Assembly: GCA_963575745.1 (NCBI GenBank) | Contig: CAUYUJ010014593.1 | Location: forward strand, 427,508-491,507 | Length of the DNA stretch: 64,000 bases | Origin: Prorocentrum cordatum | Taxonomy: Eukaryota; Sar; Dinophyceae; Prorocentrales; Prorocentraceae | Direction: 5' to 3' | Shown here: piece after piece, positions 1-11,200 of the stretch | Layout of the letters: every line of letters starts with the position of its first letter | Numbering within the stretch: the first letter of the stretch is position 1 | Made by a program: the position numbers and the translations under genes | Notes under the pieces: model-generated | The model's database searches: none | The model's input: only the letters and a program-made list of their open reading frames with translations | Told to the model about the DNA's origin: nothing

Positions 1-400
1 GAACAACGCTCCCGCTCGAGATTTCCTTTCTTTTCCTCGGGACGGTGCTGTTCCTCGCCGCCGACAGCCCCCGTCCCGACAAAACCATGGCTCCCGCTCG
101 ATGCTTCCTCCTTTCTACTCAAGGCGGTGTTCCCCCTCGCCGCCGAGAAGCCGCCGTCCCAACAAAACCAGCGCTCCCGCTCGAGATTTCGTTTTGTTTT
201 ACGCTGGACTAGCGCCCTACTCTCTTCAGCATTGGCGCCGCTCCCAGCAACAACAGCAGCCCTGTTCGAGACTTCCTCCCTTTCGATTCAGGGCCAGGTC
301 CTTGCCTCATCGCCGACAGCCCCCATCCTCACCAAGGCAATCCTGTCGTTCGATACTTCCTTGTGCTTTACCCTTCGCTGGGGTTCCACTGGGGGTCTCG
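1..400. repeat. degenerate tandem repeat, unit about 83 bp
   Basis: The motif CTCCCGCTCGAGATTT (with variants such as CTGTTCGAGACTTCC) recurs at about 9, 92, 173, 265 and 340, with CGCCGACAGCCCC-type spacers between. It resembles the CTCCCGCTTGAG motif inside the P repeats downstream, so it may be the eroded edge of that family. Open frames here are by-products of the repeat. Confidence 0.6.
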
Positions 401-689
401 CATCGGCGCAGCAAGGCGCGGGCATGTGTTTTCGAGGCGGGATATGTTGAAATTCCTCGGAGGAGGTGTTTGCACGACCTCAATTGGGCGGGAGATCTGG
501 GAATGGGAATAACGGACGCCGGTATAAAACAAGAGTCCCCCATGATGTGGATGGTTATCATGATGGCCGCATGCTTCGTGGAGAAACATCGTGCATGAGG
601 GTAAACCGTCGAACTCTTATTTCTGAATAGGCATTAATGATCCCCTTTTCACCGGTGCATGCTGTTTTTTCTGAATCCAAGTGTGCCCC
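401..689. other. unassigned spacer
   Basis: No repeat, RNA or credible coding signal was recognised in this stretch. Confidence 0.5.
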
Positions 690-1719
690 TCGACGCTCGC
701 ACCCCGTTTTTTTGACAGGGAAAGTCTTCCTGCTCAAACTGGGCCCCTGGCCCCCCAGATTACAACAACAACGGTTCCCGCTTGAGATTTCCTCCAAATC
801 TACTCAGGACCCCCGCTCGTGAAACTTCCTCACGCTTTACTCAGGATCGGTACTCCCGCTTGTGACCTCCTCGCAATTTAGTCAGGACCCCCGCTCCCAT
901 CTGAGACTTCGCCACGCTCCGGAGTTGCGCTCTCGCTGGAGATTTGCTTGCAATCTACTGAAGAATAGCGCCTTTGCGTTGGAATTTCTTGCAATTTGCT
1001 CAAGCGCCGCGCTCCCGACACCCAGGCACCCAGGAGTCGCGCCCGTCGTGGCCCCATGTGCATGCCCTTCGTGGCCCCGCTGTCGCCGTTTGTGGCCCCC
1101 TCACTGTCCTACGTGGCCCAGTTGCTACCCTCAGTGGCCGTCGTTGCCTTCTGTGGTCCCTCATTATCTGCCCTTCGTGGCCCCCGCTCGTTCGCGCTCC
1201 TCGTGGCCCCATACGCATTCCCTTCGTGTCCCCGCTGTCGCCTTTCGTGGCGTACTTCGTGTCATTCGTGGCCCTGCTGTCGTTCTCTCTCGCTCTCGTT
1301 TTCGCTCGTCGTCGCCGTCTTCGTCGTCATCGTCGTCGTGGTCGTTCCCCTGTCCGTCCCCCTTGGGGGTCGGGTCGACGGTCCGCGGCCGCCCCGCCGA
1401 TCAGCGCTGCCGCTGGCCAGGCCGACGGTCCGCGGCCGCCCCGTCGCTTGCCGGGGCCCTACCTGCAGGGAAGAAAGGTATACCCCCCAAAAGGGCTTCG
1501 ATCGAAAACGAGGAGGGCGGGTATCGAGGGTGTGGGAAATACTCGTTATTGGGCGAACAGTCTTAAAATGATTGTAGTTGCTGTTGTTGTTGTTGTTGTT
1601 GCTGTTGGTGTTGATGCTGCTGCTGCTGCTGTTGTTGTTGTTGTCGTCGTATGTGTTGTTATTGTTGTTGTTGTTGGTGGTGGTGGTGCTGTTGTTGTTG
1701 TTGTTGTTGTTGATGTTGA

Positions 1720-1754
<35 letters not shown>

Positions 1755-1765
1755 TTATTGTTGAA
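690..1765 (+). repeat. P-family repeat, copy A
   Basis: It starts with a segment shared with 39795-39900 (a GTGCCCCTC motif, then CTGGGCCCC and TACAACAACAACGG). Next come about 42-bp degenerate units around CGCTCTCGC (840-1010), then a CTTCGTGGCCCC array (1040-1290), then a block containing GGTCCGCGGCCGCCCC twice and GGCGGGTATCGAGG. It ends in an imperfect (GTT)n tract at about 1566-1763. The same order, reverse-complemented, is found at 11208-13090 and partly at 13100-13790. No protein signature is visible, so it is probably non-autonomous or satellite-derived. Confidence 0.75.
1566..1763 (+). repeat. imperfect (GTT)n/(GAT)n microsatellite
   Basis: About 200 bp of GTT with GCT, GGT and GAT variants. 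It forms the 3' end of P copy A and abuts the AATAATTATTGTTG start of the next module. Confidence 0.9.
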
Positions 1766-2670
1766 CATTTATTAATTCTAAAGAATAATTATTGTTGGGG
1801 CCCCTGGTGCACGGCCCCCCTGCGCCGCCTAGGCCGCAGCTACATTTTCATCATTTTCGTGAGGAAGCCTCAGGTAATTCGATGTGATCAAGATCCGGTT
1901 GTTTTGTTCCCCCCCGCTTTCCCTTGCAAAAAACACTATAAAATGACATTTCTTGTTCTAATATAATCAAATTTCAAGAATCCTTTGCAAAAAATAAGGT
2001 AAAGTGGACATTCGCGCGCGCAAGACGAAATCCTTCCAAAACCTTAGTGTTCGTAACGATTTCAACATAAAAACATCAAAAAACCAATGGTTTTTTTTTT
2101 TTTTAAAAAAAAATGTCACAATTTCATCCCGCGCGCTCTTGCGGATTTGCAGGAAACCCAACTTTTTTAAACATTTCTGTCAAACGGGCTTTTGCGATCA
2201 ACTTCTTCACGTGCTTCGAACTTCTCCAACAACGGTTGCGCACCTGCCAGGGCCATCATCCCTGTCAAATAATACCATGCGGGACACATTCGTTTTTTCT
2301 TTCCGTGCGCACGCCGAAATCTTCAAAAACCATTGGGTTTCGTAGGAATTTTAGCACCGCGCAACATAAAATCATTTTTCGCACCGTAGGCCCTTCAAAT
2401 CGTCGTCGTCGTATACTCAGCTAGTTTCCACAAGATGTTACCACAAGAAGTCATTGAAACCATGCGCCAGTGTAGTAGCCACGGTCGTCCGCATGCCACG
2501 AAGTGAAGTGTCCGAACGTCATAGGGCGGGAAGCTGGGTGTGGGTGGTGGCGAAGAGTCGTTTGGAAATTTGGTAGAGCTTGAACCGGCCCCCCCACAAA
2601 GTGGGGGTATTGCCCGCCTCCTATGAAAACCCTGGCACTGGTGAGAACGGAGTGTCCCCACGTGCTAGTA

Positions 2671-2671
<1 letters not shown>
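1764..2671 (+). repeat. XY-family repeat, copy 1
   Basis: The X part (about 1785-2290) opens with AATAATTATTGTTGGGG. It contains CGCGCGCAAGACGAAATCC, a poly-A/T-rich stretch around AAACCAATGG and CCCGCGCGCTCTTGCGG. The Y part (about 2400-2671) contains GTCGTATACTCAGCTAG and CAGTGTAGTAGCCACGG and ends at CACGTGCTAGTAATTG. X recurs at 2750-3290 and, inverted, at 8290-8703. Y recurs at 3296-3493 and, inverted, at 7906-8160. It is more AT-rich than its surroundings and has no coding signal. Confidence 0.8.
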
Positions 2672-2733
<62 letters not shown>

Positions 2734-2734
2734 G
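2672..2734 (+). repeat. (GTT)n microsatellite between XY copies
   Basis: A nearly perfect GTT run that links the end of XY copy 1 to the start of XY copy 2. Confidence 0.95.
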
Positions 2735-3493
2735 AACATTATTTCTTCTAAAGAATAATTATTGTTGGGACCCCTGGTGCGCGCCCCCCCGCCGCGCCTA
2801 GGCCGCAGCCACGTTTTCATCATTTTCGTGAGGAAGCCTCAGGCAAAACGATGTGGTCCAGATCCGGTTGTTTTGTTGTCCCCCGCTTTCCCTTGCAAAA
2901 AACACTATAAAATGATATTTCTTGTTCTAACATAACCAAACTTCAAGAATCCCTTGCAAAAAATGACACAAAGTGCACATTCGCGCGCGCAAGACGAAAT
3001 CCTTCCAAAACCTTAGTTTTCGTAGCGATTTTAACATAAAAACATCAAAAAACCAATGGTTTTTCAACAAAAAATGTGAAAATTCTCATCCCGCGCGCTC
3101 TTGCGGATTCGTAGGAAACCCAACACTTTTTAAACATTTCTGTCAAACGGGCTTTTGCGAGCAACTTTTTCGAACTTCTGCAACAACGGTTGCGCACCTG
3201 CCAGGGCCATCATCCCTGTCAAATAATACCATGCGGGACACATTCGTTTTTTCTTCGCGCGCGCACGCCGTCGTCGTCGGCCGCGGGGCCCTGAATAGTA
3301 GCCACGGTCGTCCGCGTGCCACGAAGTGGAGTGTCCGAACGTCATAGGGCGGGAAGCTGGGTGTGGGTGGTGGCGAAGAGTCGTTTTGAAATTTGGTAGA
3401 GCTTGAACCGGCCCCCCCACAAAGTGGGAGTATTGCCCGCCTCCTATGAAAACCCTGGCACTGGTGAGAACGGAGTGTCCCCACGTGCTAGTA
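2735..3493 (+). repeat. XY-family repeat, copy 2 (start of left arm of inverted repeat)
   Basis: It begins GAACATTATTTCTTCTAAAG-AATAATTATTG and carries the full X part, followed by Y with the GTCGTATAC segment missing. It continues into (GTT)n, a 12-bp satellite and Z. The same order occurs inverted from 8703 back to 7306. Confidence 0.85.
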
Positions 3494-3508
3494 ATTGTTG
3501 TTGTTGTT

Positions 3509-3539
<31 letters not shown>

Positions 3540-3695
3540 GTGTTGTTGTTGTTGTTGTTGGTGGTGGTGGTGTTGTTGTTGCTGCTGCTGTTGTTGTTGG
3601 TGATGGTGTTGGTGTTGGTGTTGGTGTTGTTGTTGGTGTTGTTGCTGTTGCTGCTGCTGTTGTTGTTGTTGTTGATGTTGGTGTTGTTGGTGTTG

Positions 3696-3727
<32 letters not shown>

Positions 3728-3828
3728 GGTGGTGGTGTTGTTGTTGTTGTTGTGTTTGTTCTTGTTGCTGTTGTTGTCGTCGTCGTTGTTGTTTTTGTTG
3801 TTGTTGATGCTTGTTTGTTGCCGTCGTC
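3494..3828 (+). repeat. imperfect (GTT)n microsatellite
   Basis: About 330 bp of GTT with GCT, GGT and GAT interruptions. It gives open frames in all three phases (Leu, Val or Cys runs), which are artefacts. The counterpart in the right arm is (CAA)n at 7757-7905. Confidence 0.95.
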
Positions 3829-4126
3829 CCCCCCGCGACCCACCCCGCGACCCACCCCGCGACCCACACCGCGACCGACCCCGCGACCCACCCCGCGACC
3901 CACCCGCGACCCACCCCGCGACCGACCCGCGACCCACCCCGCGACCCACCCCGCGACCCACCCGCGACCACCTCGCGACCCACCCCGCGACCCATCCCGC
4001 GACCCACCCCACGACCCACCCGCGACCCACCCCGCGACCCACCCTGCGACCCACCCCGCGACCCACCCGCGACCCACCCCGCGACCCACCCGCGACCCAC
4101 CCGCGACCCACCCGCGACCCAACCAC
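3829..4126 (+). repeat. 11-12 bp satellite CCGCGACCCACC
   Basis: The core unit CCGCGACCCACC, with 11-bp variants lacking one C, is repeated for about 300 bp. The complementary array GGTGGGTCGCGG is at 7456-7752. It encodes only low-complexity peptides (PRPT and ATHP type). Confidence 0.95.
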
Positions 4127-4256
4127 GACCGATCCTATCAACGTTGGTTCAACTGAAAAACAATCGGCGCCTGCGGCGGGTGTCTCTAGACTGTCGCAGA
4201 TTGGCGACGTCCCCGCCGCCCCCTCCCTCTAATCCGCATCTGCGGGGTGCTACGTT
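4127..4256 (+). repeat. Z module, inner end of left arm
   Basis: About 75 bp at 4180-4256 (CTAGACTGTCGCAGA, GGCGACGTC, CATCTGCGGGGTGCTACGT) match the reverse complement of 7306-7390. After this point the two arms lose similarity, so it marks the inner boundary. Confidence 0.75.
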
Positions 4257-7200
4257 CTTATCCTCGGGCGCGCAACGGCCGTTACCTGAGCCAACCCCTT
4301 CTGGGTCACAGTAACGACCCCGTCCCGACGCGCCCCTCACCACCGTCACCTGCCCCCCACCCCCCCCGCCCCCCCCACCCACACTCTGGGGTAACGACCG
4401 TAACTGGAAATAAGTCAGAATGGACAGGGCGGGGCTGGTGTAGGGTGGAGGGGTCCAGGCGCCAGTTTTGAGCGGGGATCGTGGTCGTGGGTGGGGCGGG
4501 GGCAGCAGCCTTCCAAGAGGGCAGGGGAGTGCTTGGAAGCCCTCCTGGTCTCCTTCCCCAGCATGCCCCATCTCAGAGCGCCGCCCCACTCGCCCCACCC
4601 ACCTGGGGCGCGCCACCAGGGACGTGATCGCTATCGTTTCTGTATGCTGGAGGGTCGGAGGGTTATATACCTCCGATCGATCTGCCGGGTGGGGAAGCAG
4701 GAAAACCAGGAGGGCCTGGAGAATTTGGACGACGTGCGGCGGCGACGGGGCGTTTTTCCCAACCCAAGGTAACGAAACCAGGCCGCCCGCCAGGGCCAGA
4801 ACTGGCCCCCGACATCGGCTGCGGGTGCGGGTGGCTTTTCGCCGGAGTGACCTCTGGTGCGGGCCCGCAGGGGCCACCCCAGTATTGGCTTGCGCGCTCG
4901 GAGTTGGCCCCCGCGCGGCCCCAGCAAGCCGCGCACCAGAGGTCACTCCTTCCGTGCAGCCAGCGACAGGACCTCGAGGGCATGTCTATGACGGTGATCC
5001 AGAGGCGCAAATTCAAGGAGCTGGCCGACGCCGCGGGCGGCGCTGCCGCAGCGGGCGGTGGCGGCGGCGGGGGCTCCAGAGGCGGCGGCAAAGCCGGCTG
5101 CAAGAGCGGCAGCAAGGCACGGCAGCCACCGCCCTGGGGGGCAGCCGTGGTCTTTGACCCCCCCGTGATGGGGTTCGTCGGCCTCGACGCCCCTCGCAGC
5201 GGGCGAGGAACGCAGAAAATGAGTTCCCCCATCGGGGGCGCCTGCTCAAGGGCGGGCTGGGAAGCTCATGCCCCTGCGGAGGCACGTCGGATTATGAAAC
5301 CTCCCAGCCGCCGTGGGGCCCGCGTCCTCGACGGCGGGAAACTCGTTCCCTCGTCCGCGGGCCCTCGAGAGGTGGGTCGATGCGATGCGCTCCCCTCCGG
5401 GGGGGATCAAGGAGCACAGCTCCCCTGGTCGCGGTTGGTCGGCAAGGGCGGCGGCAGGGTTGGCGGCGGGGCCTCCAGGGCCGGCGCTGCGCCCATCGGG
5501 GCGTCGCCTGCCAATGGCGAGGGGAGCTGGCGCAGAGGCCGGTCGGCATCCTCTCCCCGCCCGTCCTCGTCGTCGGCCGCCCTTGTCGTCGTCTCGTCTT
5601 GCGCATCCTCATCCTGGCTCCTCTCCCTCCCTCCTGCTGCTGCTGCTGCTCCTCCTCCTCCTCCTCCTCGTCCTTCCGTGCCCACTTTGGCAGGGGGATC
5701 CACGAGGGCCTCCGCAACTTTTGGCAAAAGGGACCCCACAAGGCAGCGGCAAGGGCGGCGGCAAGCGCGGGCGCTGAGGCCGTCGCCCCGCTTGCGCCGC
5801 CGCCCGCCGCCGACGCCCTGCCCGCCCGCGCGGCGCCGGGCTCGCCGGGGCGCCCCGCGCGGGGCGGCTCCCTCGGTGCTCGGCCCGGGGTGGGAGGATG
5901 AAAAGGTGCCGATACCGCTAAACCTTGCTCCTCTTCCTCCTCCTCCTCCTCCTCCTCCTCCTCCTCCTCCTCCTCCTCCGGCGCCCCGTTTTCGCCTTTT
6001 CGGGGGCGTCCTGGGAGGCACTCGTCGCCTCGGCTGGATTCGCTTCGAGATTCTGATCAGAACCCACTCCAGGGAGAGGTCCGCGGAGAAGCGGTATCGG
6101 CACCGTTTGGTTTCCCCATCCCCGGTGCGGGGCTCGGCCTCAGATCCTGGCGCCTCAGTTTTTTTCGAGCTGGGCGTTTTCGACGGCTGTCGGGCCCCGG
6201 AGTCCTCACAGATGGATCAAGTTCGAAAAGTGCAGCAGAAAGAGTGCGTCGGGGCCCCCAAGCGATGTTGTGACCACACTGCGAGGTGAGTCAGTGGGAA
6301 TTTGGGGGCACCGCACGGTTTTGGGACGCGGGCCGTTCTCCGAGGACGTGTCGGGCGTCTGGGGCCTCCGATGTCCCAAGACCATGCGGTGACGGACCGC
6401 GCGATGAGGTCGTTGGGGAGCCCGAGGTCACCACGCGGTCTGTCACCACACGGTCTTGGGACCCCCACGTGCGGCGAGCTGTCCAGAGGAGCTTCGCTTG
6501 CCGCATGCTGTGTGGCCACGCGCGCCCTCTGGCGGCCGGGGGCCGGCCGCCCCGCGATGCCAAGCGGCCCTGGGCACGGGTCCCGCCGAGATGAGGCGGG
6601 CCTCTGCTAGCTATTCGCAGGAGCTCCGCAGTCAGCGTCACCGAGGCGGGTGCCCAGCTGCGAGTGTTTCGGCAGCCGGCAGGACGGCGGCAGAAGAGTG
6701 GCACTTTCGCGCAGCAGGATGCGGGAAAGTGGCAGGAAAGCGCCACTTGCACCAATCGACCCGTCAGGGTGGCGCTGACGCGTGCCGCGGTGTGAGCGCC
6801 GGGCGCGCCCCCGGCGGCGTCTGGCAAGGCGCGGCCGGCGCCGATCCCCGCGGCTACGCCGCGAGCTCTCGGGGCCGCCCCCGAGCCCCAGTCCAGCACC
6901 CACTCAGAGCCACGGCGGGCGGGTTGTCTTGCGTTTTGCCCGTGGGAGGCCAGTATGGGGCGGGGCGGAACTTCGGTAGAACGGCAATGTCCGGAGCCCC
7001 CAAATGTCACGGCGACGACCGCGGAAGACTTGGGATTCAGGATGCCGCGTGCCAGCGGGAGCGACACGGCCCGGGTACATGCAGCGAGGACCGCCACGAG
7101 ATTCCAGAGGGCGCCGCGGCGCCCGAGCTCATTCTTAGTCTTTCGTTCAAGGGGTCCGCCACGTCGCCCCCCCTCCTTCCCCCTCCGCCGTACATCCGCC

Positions 7201-7305
7201 ACAAGAAAAAACACAGACACCCTCCAATGGACCGTTCGTGGGCCTCAGGGGGAGGGTGGCGGTGTATAAATCACCACTGGGAGCCAGCGATTTGTGTATA
7301 TACGT
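4257..7305. other. GC-rich centre between inverted arms; no recognised gene
   Basis: About 3 kb lying between the Z modules. A 480-codon frame runs 4847-6289 on + but is largely low-complexity: a Gly/Ala run near 5030-5080, Ser/Pro stretches and a Pro run over the CTC tract at 5936-5979. Competing frames are open on both strands, as expected at this GC content. I recognise no domain. 6300-6480 has short repeats around CACGCGGT and GGTTTTGGGAC. If this segment was ever a gene carried between the arms I cannot show it. Confidence 0.4.
4844..4949. repeat. inverted repeat (hairpin), 18-bp perfect arms
   Basis: GGAGTGACCTCTGGTGCG at 4844-4861 is the exact reverse complement of 4932-4949, with a GC-rich 70-nt loop. 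It lies in the centre of the large quasi-palindrome. Confidence 0.8.
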
Positions 7306-7455
7306 AGCACCCCGCAGATGAGGATAAGAGTGAGGGGGCGGTGGCGACGTCGGCAGTCTGCGAGACTCTGGAGAAGCTCGCCGCATGCGCCAAAGTTTCA
7401 CAAATTCTAAAACGGGCCCACCGCAGGCGCCCATATTTTCTTTAAACCAAATGTG
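7306..7455 (-). repeat. Z module, inner end of right arm
   Basis: It carries GTAGCACCCCGCAGATG, GGCGACGTCGGCAGTC and a GCCCACCGCAGGCGCC segment, which match the reverse complement of the left Z module with scattered differences. Confidence 0.7.
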
Positions 7456-7752
7456 GACGGGGTGGGTCGCGGGGTGGGTCGCGGGGTGGGTCGCGCGGGT
7501 GGATCGCAAGGGGTCGCGGGTGAGTCGGGGGTGGGTCGCGCGGCGTGCCGCGGGGTGGGTCGCAGGTCGCGGGATGGGTCGCGAGGTGGGTCGCGGGGTG
7601 GGTCGCGGGTGGGTCGCGGGTGGGTCGCGGGGTGGGTCGCGGGATGGGTCGCGGGGTGGGTCGCGGGTGGGTCGCGGGGAGGGTCGCGGGGTGGGTCGCG
7701 GGGTGTGCCGCGGGGTGGGTCGCGGGGTGGGTCGCGGGTGGGTCGCGGGGGG
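7456..7752 (-). repeat. 11-12 bp satellite GGTGGGTCGCGG
   Basis: Reverse complement of the array at 3829-4126 and almost the same length (about 297 versus 298 bp), despite differences within units. Confidence 0.95.
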
Positions 7753-7756
7753 GCGA

Positions 7757-7824
7757 CGACAACACACAACACAAACAACAGCAGCAACAACAACAACAAA
7801 CACCACCAACAACAGCAGCAGCGG

Positions 7825-7905
<81 letters not shown>
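7757..7905 (-). repeat. (CAA)n microsatellite
   Basis: Counterpart of the (GTT)n tract at 3494-3828. It is shorter and purer over its last 90 bp. Confidence 0.95.
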
Positions 7906-7906
<1 letters not shown>

Positions 7907-8703
7907 TACTAGCACGTGGGGACACTCCGTTCTCACCAGTGCCAGGGTTTTCATAGGAGGCGGGCAATACCCCCACTTTGTGGGGGGGCCGGTTCAAGCT
8001 CTACCAAATTTCCAAACGACTCTTCGCCACCACCCACACCCAGCTTCCCGCCCTATGACGTTCGGACACTTCACTTCGTGGCCTGCGGACGACCGTGGCT
8101 ACTACACTGGCGCATGGGTACAGTGACTTGTTGTGGTAACATTTTCTGGACGCTAGCTTAGTATACGACTTTTCCCCCTGTTCCAACACTGGACACCTGT
8201 ACTGGTTTTTGGTGGTAACGTGTTCCTGACGCTAGAATAGGAAACCACGGTAAACCAGTACGACGCCGGTACTGTCTGTAGGTCCAAAAGCCCGTTTGAC
8301 AGAAATGTTTAAAAAGTGTTGGGTTTCCTACAAATCCGCAAGAGCGCGCGGGATGAAATTTTGACACTTTTTTTTTGAAAAACCATTGGTTTTTTTGATG
8401 TTTTTATGTTAAAATCGCTACGAACACTAAGGTTTTGGAAGGATTTCGTCTTGCGCGCGCGAATGTCAACTTTACCTTATTTTTTGCAAGGGATTCTTGA
8501 AGTTTGGTTATGTTAGAACAAGAAATGTCCACTTTGCCTTATTTTTTGCAAGGGGAAAACCGCCCGTAACAAAACAACCGGATCCGGACCAACCCGTTTT
8601 GCCGGAGACTTCCTCGCGAAAATGATGAAAACATGGCTGCGGCCTAGGCGCGGCGAGGGGGCCGCGCACCAGGGGCCCCAACAATAATTATTCTTTAGAA
8701 GTA
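7906..8703 (-). repeat. XY-family repeat, copy 3 (inverted)
   Basis: Y (7906-8160) then X (8290-8703) in reverse orientation, ending CAATAATTATTCTTTAG. Around 8120-8165 it follows XY copy 1 (including the segment missing from copy 2), so the arm duplicated was copy-1-like or copy 2 lost sequence later. 8165-8290 is a private stretch with GTACTGGTTT repeats. Confidence 0.85.
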
Positions 8704-8710
8704 ATAATGT

Positions 8711-8750
8711 CCTTCAGATCCACATGGGGGTGGCGGAGGCGGGGGGGGCG
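8711..8750 (+). repeat. left terminal inverted repeat
   Basis: Contains CAGATCCACATGGGGGTGGC and ends GGGGGGGGCG. It pairs with 11161-11200. Confidence 0.8.
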
Positions 8751-9179
8751 ATCAAACCGCCGCTGAGTGAGCCAAGGGGTGTTCAAAACACAACCAAACA
8801 CGCTCAAAACACAACCAAACGCACGCGGCTGCACAACAATGCGCAACGTCCATGGATGCCGCTATGGAGGAGGGCCGCCACGCGAGACCACTTCGACGCA
8901 GCGGGTCTGTAGAATGGGCGCTTTGCAACAATATTTCGGTGCAATCACACAACAGCGTAACAAATATAACGACGCAGAGGTTTCGTACATTTACACAAGC
9001 GAACCGCCGCCAGAAGCCTGATCGGACCCCTTGGCGGTATCCCCAAGTCCACTGCGCCTGCAAGCATAAACCAGTTGCAAAATGACGACAGCAACGCATC
9101 GTTCCTGCAACGCACAACGTACCACAAATCCGGATCATCATGATTTCGGCATGTGCATATGTTTGTGCGTTTGCACTTT

Positions 9180-9760
9180 GCAAGCCCCCCGGAGGACGAG
9201 CCCCCCGAGGCATCCAAAGGCTTCCAGACATCCCCGACGACCCCCGAAGAGCCCAAGCAGACACCAGGGACCACAAAGGGTCTCCGAGGGCTGCCATGGA
9301 CCTCCGAGGATCGCAAGGGGGATTCCCGGAGACCACCGAAAGCCGCCAGAGGCAGCCGAAGCCCCCCGAAACCCACCGGCCCCCAAGACGATCACCAGGA
9401 CCGCGAGCCCTGGCGGCTTCCAAGGGCCCCGAGGACCCTGGAAAGGCTCGGGGCTTCCGAGAGCCTCCAGGGGCGGCCGACAACCTGCAGAGGCTTCGGA
9501 CATGCGCCGAAGACCTCGCATGACTGCCAAGGACTCCAGGGACGGCCCTAGGAGGAGCGCTGGAGGCCTCCGACGGGGCCACGCCGAAGGGCTTCCCACC
9601 GGCGCTTCGGGGAGCCCGCCCTCCCCCGAGCAGCGGGCCCAGGGGGCAAGAGGAGCGGGCGCCGGCCAACCGCCGCCGCGACGACGACGACGACGAGGGG
9701 GAGGGGGGAGGAGAGGGACGGAGGGAGGGAAGGGGTGAGGCAGGAAGGGAAGGGGAGGGA
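9180..9760. repeat. degenerate purine-skewed repeat inside the TIR element
   Basis: Short variants of CTCCGAGG, GGCCCCCGA and CCGAAG recur irregularly (9190-9640), followed by GGGAGGGA-type sequence to about 9860. Frames on both strands are open and low in complexity. Confidence 0.5.
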
Positions 9761-9989
9761 AGGGGGGAGTGATGTAGGGAGGGATGGAGAGTCAAGGCGG
9801 GGAGGGAGAGGATGGAGTCAAGGCAGGGAGGGAGAGGGTGGACGGGGACCCTATCCTCGATTACCTCGAGAGGCAAGGAAGCGGGTCGGGGAGCCGAGGG
9901 CATTCCCAGGGACGTCGCGAAAAGGTCTTTTGAGAGAGCAACGGCCCATCAAGATGCTGTTGTGTAGTAGCGCTTTCTCATGGTAAGCT

Positions 9990-10160
9990 ATATTGAGAGG
10001 AATTGAGAATATTTGAGAGATTTTGAGAGGAATTGAGAGAAATTGAGAGAAATTGAGATATAATATCCCGGGGGCGACCCAAATTGAGAGAAATTGAGAC
10101 AGAAAGGTTCGCTTGGTGAGAAACTTTGAGACAAATTGAGACAACTAGTGCCGTCTGGTT
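9990..10160 (+). repeat. AATTGAGA minisatellite
   Basis: AATTGAGA or TTTGAGA recurs every 10-11 bp (about 12 times), broken by CCCGGGGGCGACCC at 10067-10080. It is unusually AT-rich for this window. Confidence 0.8.
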
Positions 10161-11160
10161 CAGGACAATTGAGACCGCGTAGCCTGACTTGGCGAAGGCA
10201 GCTGAGCGTGTTCGATGGCAAACCGCATCGGAGATCCTCGCGGGGCCGCGGCCGCGCAGTGGCACCCGGACGCCATCCTCGCTTCTATCCCCTGCTCCTC
10301 TTCCCTCCTCTGCTGTCCACTCCTTCCTCCTCGCCCCCCATCCTTCCTCCCCCTCCCTCCTCCCCCCCGCCCCCCTCCTCCCCCCTCCTCCTCGCTCCTC
10401 CTGCCTCCCCCCGCCCCCTGGGCAACGACGACAGCAGTGAGAGACGATGCGCTTTGAACGCGAGGTGCAGCGATGACCCCGGCCTGCCCAGGTAGGGGCT
10501 TGGGGGGGGCAGCGGGGCGGGGGGGGGCGTGCGAGGGGCCTCGGACAGGGGGCCGAAGTACTCTCGTGAAAGGGCCCGCTAGCATGCGCCCGTCCCGCAC
10601 CAGTCGCGAACGCCAGAAACATGAAGATAGCGGGGGCGGTGTCTAAACGAGCAGCAAGGTCAAACCGTGCGCCCCCGCGATGTTGTCTCATTACATCGTG
10701 TGCCATTCTAGCTACGAGGATTCAGACGCGGCCTTGCTCAGAGAACGCGTCGTCTAGAGTACGATGGGCCTTGACCTGGGATCAAGAAATCCGGGGCCCC
10801 GGCGCGACGTGGCCCCGCGCCCTCCAGTAGTGGCTGAAGAAGGTGGCACCCTTCCTGATTTAGGCGCGCTGCGCGACTCCATGCAATCCACTGCCAATTC
10901 TAAGGATCATTCGAGAGCGCGACCTTAATGGCGCATCACTTCGCGCGAGGACAAGGGCCATGCCAGACGACCGCTCCGGAACGCTAATGCGCGCGCGCCC
11001 CAAAGCTGTTCGCTTCGCCCGAGCACGAAGCCGGCCGTCGCGAAGCCCGCCCAATCACCTCACTGCAACATGGGCACCGCGACGGTGAAAAACTCGCGCG
11101 CAATGGGCACCCTCCGAGGAAGATAAAGATCATCTCGCGCCGGACGGCGCGCTCAACTTT
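10161..11160. other. unassigned interior of the TIR element
   Basis: Contains a polypyrimidine stretch (10280-10430) and otherwise unique-looking GC-rich sequence. No transposase motif was recognised on either strand. Confidence 0.4.
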
Positions 11161-11200
11161 CGCCCCCCCCGTCGACGCCACCCCCATGTGGATCTGCATG
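11161..11200 (-). repeat. right terminal inverted repeat
   Basis: Inverted partner of 8711-8750, followed directly by the ATAATGT duplication at 11201-11207. Confidence 0.8.

Noticed and set aside
4847-6289. 480-codon + strand frame as a real gene
   Set aside because: Homopolymeric Gly, Ala, Ser and Pro stretches, a CTC tract inside, and competing frames on both strands. Kept only as an unexplained region.
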